This document shows, piece after piece, positions 45,786 through 57,854 of a DNA stretch of 64,000 bases. The translations under genes were made by a program, and so were the position numbers. Below the pieces are notes generated by a model. That model ran no database searches, was not told where the DNA came from, and was given only the letters and a program-made list of their open reading frames with translations. Numbering within the stretch: the stretch's first letter is position 1; each line of letters starts with the position of its first letter. This stretch comes from Paramacrobiotus metropolitanus (lineage: Eukaryota > Tardigrada > Eutardigrada > Parachela > Macrobiotidae). The stretch lies in contig NW_026570236.1 of assembly GCF_019649055.1 (NCBI RefSeq), forward strand, positions 806,001 to 870,000, in the 5' to 3' direction.

Positions 45786-48309
45786 TAGCGATACATGTAA
45801 TGGTGTACCCGATATATACTGTGATGAATCTGAACACTTCTTTGTAGACCATACAACTTTTAATGCTGGCGAGATACCCATTGGTAATGCAGACCGAAAT
45901 CCAGGCTCCAGTCGGAAAGTGGGAAATGGAGCGAAGGAGCTCACTGCTGCCGTGCCGAGTGCGGAAACCGAACCTTGTGCTGCGGCCACAGTGCACAAAG
46001 GTAAACACTGGACTGTAGAATTGTGTTGCGCCAATTTTGAGCTTGCTCAGTATGACTTACTCGTAGATATAATAATCTGAAAATTAGAATCACAAATTGT
46101 CATTAATAATGGTCAGTACCAGTTTTCGTTTAAGACCAGCTACTTCTATATCAAAATATTTGGAGCCGCGCAAGTAAGAAATTAAGTAACTCTTTAAATT
46201 ACGGTAGAGAGCGATAAAGCTGAAGATCAACTGCTGGACGGGCTTCACATTCAGCACCTTACCGCAAACAAATTCGTGCAAGTAGAGGAAATGGAGCCGT
46301 ACAATCTGAGCTCTGGTCAACATAATCAATCGGATATTTTAACTTGGAATACCGGCAGCTGCCTTGACGATTCGTCGTCCCCGCGAGCCGGTCTAGTGGG
46401 GCTGGGTGATTTGGGCAGCACTTCTTCCATCAACTCGGTGCTGCAGTGCATCAGTAACATCCATGAACTGACAAAGTATTTTGTCAATAAAGATTATGAG
46501 AAAGATTTGAACATAGAAAATCCGTTTGGAAGGGGTGGAAAAATAGCCAAAGCATACGCTGACCTGGTCACTCAGATTTGGATGCCTAAAGGTCATGTGA
46601 TTTACCCTACTGAGTTCAAGGTGAGATCCATTGCAGTGCCCATGCAGTTTGTCTACACGCAGTGCAAAAAACGAACCAGCTGAATCTTTTAGAGCATTAT
46701 GGCGCGCTACACGCATTTAATTATCCAAGGTCTAGAGGATTCTCACGAAAGCTTGCACATAATTATTGACTTCTTACACGAAGACCTTAATCGCATAAGT
46801 CGACGGAGTGGACCGTACACGATGAGCGAGCTAATAAGGAATAAAGAGTATGTCGATAAAAGTGATGCGGTAAGTGCGCGGGAAGTTCGTAACGCACGTT
46901 CGACCTGGATGCTAGATGAACATTTCATTAGGACAAAGCCCGTGAGTCGTGGGAGTGGTACACTGCTAGGAACAATTCCGTGATTGTGGATTTATTTTGT
47001 GGTCAAGTTCGTAACGTGATCAGGTGCCCTGATTGTAAGAAGGCGTTCACCAATTTTGATCCCCTGATGATTTACTCGCTGCCGTTGCCTGTTAACCAAA
47101 AGAAGGAGCTGATAGACACTTTCATGCCGCCCCATGCTGATTTGTTTGTGGATTTGCACGAAGACACTCTGGAAAAAGTGCACATGGAAGCTGCCCAACC
47201 GGTAAACGCATTCCAACTTAACTGAACTGGTTATAAATGGATCGGGTAATTTTCAAAAGGTCATGGACGTGGACAAGAGCGTACCATGCGGGCGCGAAGC
47301 GGAGTCTATTGACTTGAAGGACTGTTTTAAGCTCTACTTACAACCGAAGGAGCTGCACGAAGTAGATATATGGACGTGTCCAGTTTGCAAAGAGGAGAAG
47401 CGTGCGGTGACTAAACTGGATTTATACAAGATGCCGCAGTATTTGTTCGTGCATTTGAGACGATTTCAGTATACTTCTACTGCATGCAACCTTTCTTCCC
47501 GCAAGAAGCTGGATGCGAAAGTGAAAATCCCTTTAACGTAAGTGAATTGACTGTAAGTATTGCACATACTAAGTTACTAACATACACACAGCAACTGTAT
47601 TGGCTTCGGAATGTCGATATATAGTTTAATTATGGTACGAAATGTTTGTTTTGTTTTAGAGTGTCACGTATGGGTTACACTAAATATAAGTATCGTGCCG
47701 GTTTATTATGTTTTACGATGTGCATATCCGGATGGTACGATGGGGTTTACCGGTTTTCCCTAATAAAAATGGCGGACTAATTTTATTCGGTAATAGCCAT
47801 GTGGGATAACTACACGCTTGCTGCGCTATAAACGTCTTAAACTCAAATCGATTCAAAATTAATTTAAACGGCGAATGAAGAGTGGATTAGCGGCGCTACA
47901 CTGTAAGTGTTCGTTCGTTACCGTTTTTGTTGTTTTTTAGTGGATTTGATTTAAGTGATTTGGTCATTAATCCCGGTGAACGTCCTGTAATATACGATTT
48001 GGTGGGTCAATCGTGCCACTCGGAAAAGCTGGACGGTTCGGGCGGGCATTACTGGGCTGTATGCCGGAACGAGCAGGACCAGAAATGGTACAACTTTAAT
48101 GATTCCATGGTTCGACCAGCTGATAACAATGATATGGAGGTAAAGCTGATCCATTTAGTACTTAACAATGTCTGCTGTATTACACTACGAGCAAACTACT
48201 ACTGTATCTCGTATAACTAAAGAGCAGCTTGGTTTCCTTTCTGCGTAACATTTAATTTCAGAGCGAAACCAGTCCATACATTCTGTTCAAGTTGCCACCA
48301 CTCTTGTGA
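45786..48309 (+). CDS. USP4/11/15-type ubiquitin hydrolase lacking the catalytic Cys
   Basis: Exons 45786-46000 (5' border uncertain), 46208-46620, 46693-46869, 46932-47201, 47260-47537, 47941-48139 and 48262-48309; phases agree. The Cys box, normally GLxNLGNTCFMNS, reads GLGDLGSTSSINS with TCT (Ser) at 46423-46425, so the nucleophile is gone. The rest is conserved: DFLHEDLNR, NNSVIVDLFCGQ, both zinc-type CxxC pairs (CPDC and CPVC), the FVHLRRFQY segment, and the His box GGHYWAVCRN with YNFNDS. The large insert between the two halves of human USP4/15 is nearly absent. No DUSP or UBL domain is seen upstream. Active USPs cleave ubiquitin from proteins; a Cys-to-Ser form would bind ubiquitin without cutting, so a scaffolding or protective role is inferred. 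No other lesion was found, which argues against a simple pseudogene. Confidence 0.85.
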
Positions 48310-48820
48310 CACTACTTTGTTCAGCAGTTTTCACATTCAGAAAGCAGAGACCATGTGCTGCAGTACATGTCGCTGAACTGTCTACTTAACTGATAGTTTT
48401 TCAGCCCACCCTTTCTTATCATCTTTCGAATTAAAATTACCAGCGCTTCATTAAAAAACATTACCATTTTGAAACCCTAATACCAGAAAAACTTTATTGT
48501 AAAATAGTTATTAAATTCTCCTAAAAATTTGGCCAATCCGTTCCGGTAGAGCCCACACGTGTCAGTTGTGGTCTGTTCTCTGCTAAACAGTCTATAAATG
48601 GAATTCTGCTGCATTTCCGGTCGCTTAAACTTGCTTCTATCGATTGCGAGCGCTTTACTTATCGCGCTGTACGAGTAATATGACACATCGTTCGTTTAGT
48701 CAGCTGTCGTTTTAAACTCGCGTACGCGAACTGCAACGTTAGTCATCACAACACAGCAAGCGGAAGCCTGAATAAACACAAGCACAGCGCCGACTCGTTA
48801 GCGTTGTGAATGAAAACTCC
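48310..48820. other. Short gap before DCAF1
   Basis: About 500 bases holding the 3' UTR of the USP gene and the probable promoter of DCAF1. No other feature is supported. Confidence 0.55.
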
Positions 48821-51800
48821 ATGCGTGCGCGTGAACACAATCTCAGGTTTTCTGCTAACACGTTCAAGGATTCTGTTGTCCTGCGAAATAGATCTTTCAG
48901 CACTGTGATATGTTCAACAATGAATAACCTGCCAGTCCGATTAACCGATGAGGAAGACAACTTCCGGCAAATTGTGTCGCGTTTAGTGACGTTACTGGAA
49001 GTGACATTTGAGACGCGGATTCAAGATGCTAAAACGGAGGAGGCTTTCAAAGCGTAAGACAAAATATTTCTCAAGTCAATGGATTCGGTCGCGATTAATT
49101 TTTGCATAATATTCTATGAATTTTAGAATTTCATACGTGATTCAAGATGCTTTCCAAACGTTATACGAAGTGGATGCGGCATACAACCATGAACTGCCGG
49201 TGTTGTATGCCAAGCTGCGTCATGACAATCGACTGTTTAAAATGCGGACGCTTTCCCAAGAACTCATTGCACGGTTATTCGGAACGCGTGAATCTGTCGT
49301 TCATTCATCCGTACGATTGTCAGATTAAGAAAAGCGGAACAAATTTACGGAATAAATTGAAGAAATATTTGTTGATAATTAAGGAGACACTTTTATTATA
49401 CACTGGCTAATCTAATTGGCTGATTTTCAGTTATGGGAACAATACATCGACAATGTCGAATGCCCATTGGCTCTGCGGTATTGCGCCGGATTGCTGCTGT
49501 ACGTACTGGTGTTTGCATCGCACCGATTGGTGGAATGCCCGGACACTGTGTGGTTTGCGGCGGAAGAGCAGTATCTGCCTATTTGGAAGATTGTGTACCA
49601 GTTATTAACAAGTGAAAAAACTGCACTGACCCCGTCGCTGTGTGCTGCGTTATTGGGAGTGTATGCGGAAGTGACCATCAATGGACTGGACACGTCTCGT
49701 GAGGAGTGCACGTTTGAGGAAGCTGGCCACGTGGTACAAACACGTTTATCTGCGATTTTATTTATTGTTCAAAAATTTGTTCGGTCTATGCTCAGTATAG
49801 TATAGTATTTAAGTATTAATAGTTTTCGCGAATGCAGATTATTATTTTTTATCTGATTTTGGATGAGCTTACAGCATGACGCAAAACGTTTAAATAGTGA
49901 GAGTAATGTTTTCATGACCAAAACGAACATTATGTTTGTATTTACTGTACTTATTTTACTTTGACCGCCGCAAGAAGTCCCTGTGTCACTATGATTTACT
50001 TGGCCTACAACTTTCGCATTTCGCAGATTGATTATTGCATAAACCGCATCGAGGCATTCGTTGCCGGCATATCATCCGACGGAGAAAACCAACGAGAAGA
50101 TTCATCATCATCTGCAGTTCCAACATTTCAACTTGTTCCAGTGGTCAGCGAAGAACTCGAAATCCATTTACTATGCCGGTTTCTGAGCTGCCTGGAGTCG
50201 TCACCACAACGCAACGATGCCTTCAAGAAAAGCATGGAGGAACGGCAGACGGTTATTCTCCAACTTGCACTGAAATTTCTACGTATCCAGACATTTGTCT
50301 CCGCATTTGTCATGTCCAGCGTTGTGCGAGTAAGTAGGGGAAACAGAGAGTTAACCCGGCATTCATATACCGATAAACTATAAAGTACTCGAATGCAAAC
50401 GTACTTGTATTAATTATTGTTATTATTTAGCTGTTAGCCAATATGTGCGCTTTTTCCACTTTCTGTAAACAAATGACTTCGGATCCTTCCACCATCGCAT
50501 ATCTCCTTTCGATGGAAAAGGGAGGTGTTGTGGATACGCACATTCAGCAATGCACGGCGACATTATTGGAACCACGGTTCTGGAGTCCGGTTAGCAGCGA
50601 TTTTTTTCAAGAAGACCAAAATTTTATGATAAAAACATTTTTATTGCAATGTAGTGTTATTTATTGTTTTTACAAATTTTTGTTTGTAACGGTTTTGCCT
50701 TATTTTTACTGAGTATTTCCTATTTGACGTGTTATTTCTATTAAATACAAAGAACAGTCGTAGTAATCACATGATTCACATAGGCTCGTATTTGAACAAC
50801 TTTTATAATTCTACATATTTGTCGTTGCATTTAGGGTGATCCTGTGGGAGCACTGGCCACTCTCACGCAAACCATAATCTCACTAAAATCTTTTGCCGGT
50901 TTGACTTTCACAGTATGTCCATTTTGGCAACGGTTCCGAACGATTAATAGAAGTCCTTAATCTTGTGTATTTTGCTGCAGCCACCGGTGATCAAGCACTT
51001 ACGTAATAGTGACGCCTTCGTCTACCTTTCCGCGTACATTGCGGAGGGTCGTTTCTTTGATCCACGACGTACTGCCGGGAAGGAGTTGGCCGTGGCGGCC
51101 AGTTTGGATGCCATACGGGAAGCGCGCAGCCTGGCTTGTGAGATTTGCCGGTATATGACGGTGTCGCCGGTCGTCCAGCACATCCTGTCCCGCTGGCCGT
51201 TTTTCCAATCCAGAAAAACTTGGGGTAACGTCAAATGTTATTTTTTAATAAAAATACTACCGCGGTACTGCACAAAAAATTACTGCAAGTTTACGATAGC
51301 CAAACAAAAGTGACAACGTTCGCCTCGTTAACGAGACTTATGATTCGAGCCGTTACTCTACAATTATTACGCTTTTCTCACTAAATTCCAGCACAGTAAA
51401 GATACGAAACAGAAGGTCTACATAACATAGCGTGTGTTGTTTCCAGAACGTAATATGATCGATGATAAACTGGACCACGAAGCACGATTACTGCACGATG
51501 TTCTCCATCCGTCGGGCGTTCCTGGCATCACCGCCCCGGAGAAGCCGACGATCCTCGTCAGCACAGACCAATCAAGTCTGGCACTAGATCTCATGTTGCG
51601 CCCGTGTTTCCCGGAATACCAGTCACAATTTCATATGCGAGGCCGAGCGTATAAGTTCAGCCGGCTAAAAACAACGGGTGACATTGAACTGCCGGTGCGG
51701 GCGGGAACCTGCGTGGCTTCAGTGTTCGTCGGATCCAAGCATGACAAAGCAGTGCTGCGCACGGATACCGGGCATCTAATTGGCGTGGACTTGGATTCAC

Positions 51801-53171
51801 TTGAAGTATGTACTTATTAATAAAATGAATACTGAAAAGAACTCTAAACATGTATGTTGCTAATTCAAAATTTGGTCTTGTAGATAACGTTCATGTCATT
51901 TGAAGACTGGTATTACAAACAGCTGACCGATATGACCAGTCTTCCGTCGGACAGCAATAAATTTATTCTGACATCCAAAACCTTGGTGTCCCAAGCCAGT
52001 CCGCGAAAAAGCCATTTGTGGGCATTCAACGGTGTGGATCGCTGTCGGCGTGTGGCGGAATACGACAACTGCCAGTTTTTGCGGCCATCGCTGATTAACG
52101 ACCGATTGGCCGTTGGTCACTCTCCGTTATGGCGCAAACGACATGGATACTACTTTGTACGTCTGCGCATTATAAAAATTAAAACAGGATATACTAAAAA
52201 ATATAATTACGTAGTATGAAATAAAATAAAAATACATAAAACAAATAAGAAAACATTGTTCTGTATATAAAAATACCGGTACGATCTACTGGAAATTTGC
52301 AGACTTTTGATCTGGAGACGCAGAAACGCGTGACCTTACTGGGTCCCCTAAAGGACGAGGAACGGCATCCGAATTTCCCGTCCTTTCACTGTGCGGAAGA
52401 TATCGTGATCAGCATGGGAACGATCTGGGACACACGCTCGGGACAACTCGTGCACCGCTTCGATCACTTCGGAGGGTGGGGAAATAATGTGGAGAACGTG
52501 TTTCATCCCAACGGCGTTCACGTACTGATGGATGCCGATGTGGTAATTATAAGGAAAAAAAGACTAGAAGTGTCAGGCAGCTAAAACTGATTTCATTAAA
52601 GTGAATTGGTCGCTTTTTAGTGGGATCTACGCAATTACTGCCTTATCCGACAAGTGGAGACACTGGTCAACTGTCGCATGTCTTTCAATGCAACCGGTGA
52701 TATTATTTATGGGAAGCACAAGAATAGACAAGGTCGATATGACGAATTGGCGATTCTGGATGCGCACCGGTATAGTGAAATAGAATACGGTGGGTAAAAC
52801 GATACAAGTATCAAAGCATTTTTGCGTGTACTGTGTTATCATATTATAAATCGTTACTAACGATAACTGTAGTATAATGGCATTATACCCAAGTTCTCGA
52901 AGTGCTGGTTAACGTTGCTATATGAGCCCACTGATGCACTGTAAATAATCTTATATCGTTTTTATTTTCCTTTTTTATTTATTTTTAGTTTTTCTTTTTA
53001 ATTTAAAATATAGCAAATTATTACAAAGTTCCATGTTATTTTGTAGTGCCTTTTCCGGGTTACATTAGCAATGCGTCTCTGGACCAGTATGATCGTCGAC
53101 TGATTGTGTCGTATACTGCCGGATTTCCTGTTGTACTGGAAGTCGGTGGAAACTCGTCCTACGATGCTTGA
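48821..53171 (+). CDS. DCAF1: DCAF1 (VprBP), CRL4 ubiquitin-ligase substrate receptor
   Basis: Exons 48821-49053, 49127-49310, 49431-49733, 50027-50329, 50431-50589, 50835-50912, 50981-51224, 51447-51805, 51884-52156, 52303-52542, 52621-52789 and 53047-53171. Phases agree throughout; exon 2 and 3 ends are the least certain. This gives 889 residues, or 856 from the ATG at 48920. The N-terminal two-thirds is helical, like the ARM-type region. The C-terminal third is the WD40 part, with GTIWDTRSGQLVHRFD, FHPNGVHVLMDADVWDLRN and FNATGDIIYG. These match human DCAF1 in order, including its two WDxR boxes that contact DDB1. The receptor brings substrates to CUL4-DDB1. The human protein is about 1500 residues; the reduced length and absence of its acidic tail are the main differences. 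Confidence 0.86.
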
Positions 53172-53879
53172 TCTGAAGTTTTAAACTGAAACTTGGTTGT
53201 ACAATAATTTCCTGTTAAATTATTACACTTTTTTTATATATCGGTGATACAGAGTTCGCAGTTATGAAGATGAAACGAAACTTTTGCTGTGTTGGTATAT
53301 TCCGGTGCTTTTATTTAAGCATTATTGTTGATTAGTTTCATGCTTGTGTCTGTAAAAGCACTAACCAAATTAGAAATTCTCAGGAAAAAACTGCTCCGGA
53401 AATCAAAGTTACTTGGTTGGCCGTAGCAAACATCATTTAAGTTATTAACTGACACTCCTGTTTGAAATTAATTAATGGATAATTCTGCTCTGCTTAACTA
53501 CTTGTGTTAGGTGAAGGGAATTCCCGTTAGACAAATAGAAAATTGCCTTATAACGGGCTTTCCACGATGACATCGTTTACAGAGTCAAAGCCACAATATT
53601 TTCCTGATGGTACCAACACGATTACTAACAAAAAGCTGTACATACGTATGGGGAATGATTGACAAGGTACGCGTAAATATGGCACTGTACATCGTCGTGG
53701 GTTAATTATGTTGAGGAAGAAAGGCTTACACTCTGATTTATTCTGAACAATCACACTCTTCACGCCTGACGGGATCTGAAAACAAACTACGGAATACGCA
53801 GATACAAGTTTTACCGGAAACTGCATGAAAAGCATCCCTATGCGGAAACTACCGATAGTGAACACTCACATGAGGACGT
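53172..53879. other. Intergenic gap
   Basis: About 700 bases with no supported gene. It contains the DCAF1 3' flank and leads into the lectin promoter. The minus-strand open frame at 53548-53865 has no recognisable features. Confidence 0.55.
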
Positions 53880-53887
53880 TATATAAA
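53880..53887 (+). promoter_or_regulatory. TATA box of the lectin gene
   Basis: TATATAAA lies 92 bases before the lectin ATG, leaving a 5' UTR of about 65 bases if transcription starts 30 bases downstream. Position, sequence and the compact leader fit a core promoter of a secreted-protein gene. Confidence 0.6.
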
Positions 53888-53979
53888 ACAGTTTTCACTG
53901 TTACTTTCTTAATCGCATTTTTCAGTTACTTTTTCAAAGACTTCTATTTTTTATACAAAAAACATACAAATATCTGACC

Positions 53980-55848
53980 ATGTACATCGTGGCATTCGTC
54001 ATCGTCATCGCTGTCGGCGGTGTGTGCCGGGCGGACACCTTCAACGTAACCGCCATCAACAGCAACGGGACGCAGACCAACATTACGACCATCGTCAACA
54101 CCAACGACACCATTCCCTTGTTGACCAGTGACACCACAACAACCACTACAACGCCGACAACAACAACGACGACCACTACGCCAACAACAACAACAACTAC
54201 GCCGACAAGTACGACGACCGATACTACAACAACGAGTACAACCACGACGACTACCAGCACAACGCCAACGACAACCACGACCACACCCACCACCACAACA
54301 TCCAGCACGACCACCACGACAACCGCGAATACCGGCTGCCCGGATGGTTGGTCACGGTATCGCAACAGCTGTTATTACACGGGAGAACGTTTTACCGGGT
54401 AAGGTCATACAATTCTGACGTATCGATCTGTCGTTCTTTTTAGCAAATTTGGAAGTCAAGTTTGGTAAAATCTGGTGTCATTAGAGAGCCACCTTATGAC
54501 CTTACACGTGGGCAGATACGATTGATTAAATTGTTTGTAATTAAATTCGGCAAAGTGCAATTTTAAACAAAAAGCCCAATCTGTCTTTGCGTAAGGAGCA
54601 TATGACTCAGCACCTGGAACAACGATAATTTTACTATTTTCCACAAAATGTTTCTGGTTTGCCTTTGATCTAATTAAGCGCGTGCGTGCGTCAGTTTTTC
54701 ACTAGTGCTACATATTATATTTACCGCTAAATGTTTATACGCGTAATCGTTTCTTGTAAAAGGTCGACTTCCTCCTTTGTAGGGTTACTTTCTACGCAGC
54801 GCTGGCGTTCTGCCGGAGCTTTGGACCGAAGGCCCATTTGATCGAGCTGAACGACCTGGATGAATACAACCATATCCAAAATATTGGTAATTATACATCG
54901 CCTATTCTGTTTAATTACGGTTAAAATTATAGTCCTGCATGCCATGACAAGTACAATATTTCGTCTTATAATAAGCTTTGATCACCTCAATACAGCGCCT
55001 ACTGTAGCATGCATATTTACGCTAATTGCAAGACCATTCTACCGTAAATTAATAATCACAAGCACATGTTTGTGCAGAAGTACTGGGAAAAATTGGCACA
55101 TGATTGCAATTCGATAATTATCTGTAGTTCAGTCGTTCAGTTAAAGTTTTAACAAAACTGCATCGGTTATTAATTGCGATCTTATAGTTGTTCTTGCAGC
55201 TGTATTCTCCGATAGTTATTTCTTTTTATAATTATATGCATATATATATATATAAATATTGTATTAAATATATGCAGTGTACATAGATACCACTTAAAAT
55301 TTGTATGATTTTACGAGTTCCTTAACACTGCCTTTAATTAGTTTGCGGCATATTTAATTTTCAGCTCACAACGTTTCGTGGGGCGACGGGCCTTGGATTG
55401 GAATGGTGCGGATGTTTAATGATCGCCGGTTTGTTTTGCCATCAACCAACGCCGTCACTGGAGACCCATCTTTTAATAAAAGTGAGTCTTTCGTCAGAAC
55501 GTTTTTTTTATGGAGCAGTAAATTTAATACATCAAAAATTCAGAAGCTTCCAAGAAGTGCAGAATAACAAACAAACATCTAATATTTCAAAGTGCCGGTT
55601 GAGTTTACAGTGACTTCATTTTGTAACGCTGCCTTTGCTGTTTGGTGGTCAATTTTGTTGATTAACTTTATTCCCCACTGAAAGAGTATAAATTTTGTAT
55701 GTAACCTTTAATGTTTCCAGTGATCGAGGACATTGCCGGCAATCTGGGAACGGGATACAACTGTGGCGGCATGGATAAATCGGGGAATCAGTTTGGCTTC
55801 TGGTCGTGCACGCCGAGTGGAAGCCCTTGGTGTGAAATAGATCTGTAA
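53980..55848 (+). CDS. Secreted mucin-like C-type lectin
   Basis: Exons 53980-54398, 54783-54886, 55365-55481 and 55721-55848 (phases 2, 1, 1) give 255 residues. A signal peptide (MYIVAFVIVIAVGGVCRA) is followed by several N-glycosylation sites. A Thr run broken by Pro and Ser covers about residues 50-116, which should be densely O-glycosylated. The C-type lectin fold starts at CPDGWSRYRNSCYY (120-133) and continues through ALAFCRSFG, GPWIGM, GYNCGG, FGFWSC and SPWCEIDL, supplying the expected Cys residues. The sugar-binding EPN/QPD and WND calcium motifs are absent, so calcium-dependent sugar binding is doubtful. The Thr run comes from simple ACA/ACC/ACG repeats (54130-54330), likely length-variable. 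It probably acts outside the cell in mucus, cuticle or defence (inference). Confidence 0.9.
54130..54330. repeat. ACN (Thr) simple repeat in lectin exon 1
   Basis: About 200 bases of imperfect ACA, ACC and ACG triplets encoding the Thr-rich spacer. The antisense Val-rich and shifted Gln/Arg-rich open frames here are by-products of the repeat. Confidence 0.9.
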
Positions 55849-57854
55849 ACTGTTTCTGGCACATGACCGAAAACAACAACGTTAACAAAGTATCAAAAAG
55901 CGCTTGTGTTATGCGAATATACAGTAGAGAATTTTAATTCATATTATTTACCGCTGCTATGCAGCTTGTACGAAATTTTGCGGTGCCGTTTTTTGCATCA
56001 CGAATTGATATTCTGTTAATTTTGTGATTGAAAATGTTATTTATTTTGTTCTATTTTGTACGGAGATTTTAGTAAACGATTGACAAACAGCAATAAAGCA
56101 TGATTGCAAACACAAAATATACTGTCAGTCGAAAATATTTTCCCATGCTCAAACAGATCTTGGGAATGCAGCGCTTAATTGTCAGCTGCACATTATAGTT
56201 TGCTTTTAAACAGATCGGATCCGGTTGCTATTAAAAACACTGGCTATTAAAGAAGGCGAAGAGAACCTGGTAGCGTCGAAACAACATCCGCATTTACAGG
56301 CTTCTCCTTCTCCACACTGGATATAAACGTGTGACAGATGTCTGGCGATGTGAAAGCCGAACGTTGCTCGCGGTCTAATATTTCGCGGTAGTGGTGAATG
56401 CGTTGTGTCAGTGATTACAGTATGTATGTCTTGCGGGCCTAAATCCACGCCGGCTATTTCCGGCCCCGCCGACGATCTACCGGACCCGTCAACATCTCGT
56501 TAAAGAACGCGGAGATGTAGCGATGTATACTTGTACACTCCCGGCAAATGTATCTCATCATGTTTGTGTGCCGCTGCCGACGCCAATGTGTTTTTTTTCC
56601 TTCCCATGGCGTGTATGACGCAAGTTAAACTCGGTCCCACTTGTCACAACAATTGTGCCCTGCGCTGGCTCTACTATATGTTAACTGTTAACCGTCGACT
56701 TTACGATGAGAAAAGTTGTCGAAGGGAAAAATCCATTAGTGAGATCGTTAAGAATAAACATCATGTGTTGTGTCTGCGCTTATATATGCAGAGCTGTACA
56801 GTGGGCAATGCCGGCACGTTGCACAAGCTTGATTATGGACCATTTGTGGTGGAAAATCGGCATAATAATACGGGGGAGGTTTAAGAGCGGCTGTGGGAGA
56901 TTATTCATGAAATTTCAGAATGGACCGATTCATCCTGGCCAGTATCATGTAAAAACAACCTCAGCGCAGTTTATGCCATAACGCGACACATTACACGCGC
57001 CATTCACGGGCGAGATTGCTTTTTTGTTGCCGATGACGCGCCCATGTGACATGATTTATAACTGATCTTGTCAAAAACAAAACTGTTTTTACGGTTACCT
57101 CGTTGTTTACGAAAGTTTAAAGTAATTTTTAGCTCGATGCACAGCTGAAATTAGCACTGTGTAGCATTAATATATTCTACGTTGCTTGTTATTTGCTTTT
57201 ATTTATATTTTGAATGCATTATTAATTTACTGATGATTAATCATGATATTAAGTGCGTGGTCGAAATTAATTACAGCAAAATGTATTCTTTTGGTGTTTG
57301 TTAGGCTTTTATTTGTAGTTTATATGCATTAATAATTAACTGGCGATTACGTAATTTGTCGCTTAGTTTGCTGTGTAATTTGTTTTCCGCGAAAGCATTC
57401 ATGTGTTTGGTACAAACAGGATAAATTGTACGACACATGTATCAGCAAACATGATCTTGCAAATTACTTGTAGTTCATGAACTTGGTGTTAATTGCTGTT
57501 TTTTGCACACTGCTGGTTTAAGTGAACGGGGAAAATCTGTTAAATAACACCGGGGTCTTTATTCAATTGACGCCCGACGCTCGCAGACAAAACTAGCCGG
57601 GATCGATTAAACGGGAATTCTCTAAGGAATCAACAGACAACGCATACGCCGTGTTGTGCATCAATTAAAGCCTGTACAAACAAACATCAACCGCTCTATA
57701 CAGGATGTACGTTACAATAAATCCGCATAATACTCTGAAAAATTTGTTTTCACAATGTAGCACCAAATGTTTTCCGCACCGCCGGCCATACGCACAAACA
57801 AGCCGGTCTCATTAAGGTCACCGATCAGTTAGCTCATTAAGGCCAGTTCACTTT
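55849..57854. other. Intergenic gap between convergent genes
   Basis: Two kilobases between the lectin (+) and the unknown gene (-). Open frames at 56206-56448 (-) and 56531-56884 (+) have no recognisable product or splice context. Nothing else is supported. Confidence 0.5.

Noticed and set aside
53934-54365. Val-rich minus-strand and Gln/Arg-rich plus-strand frames
   Set aside because: Shadows of the ACN triplet repeat of the lectin gene.
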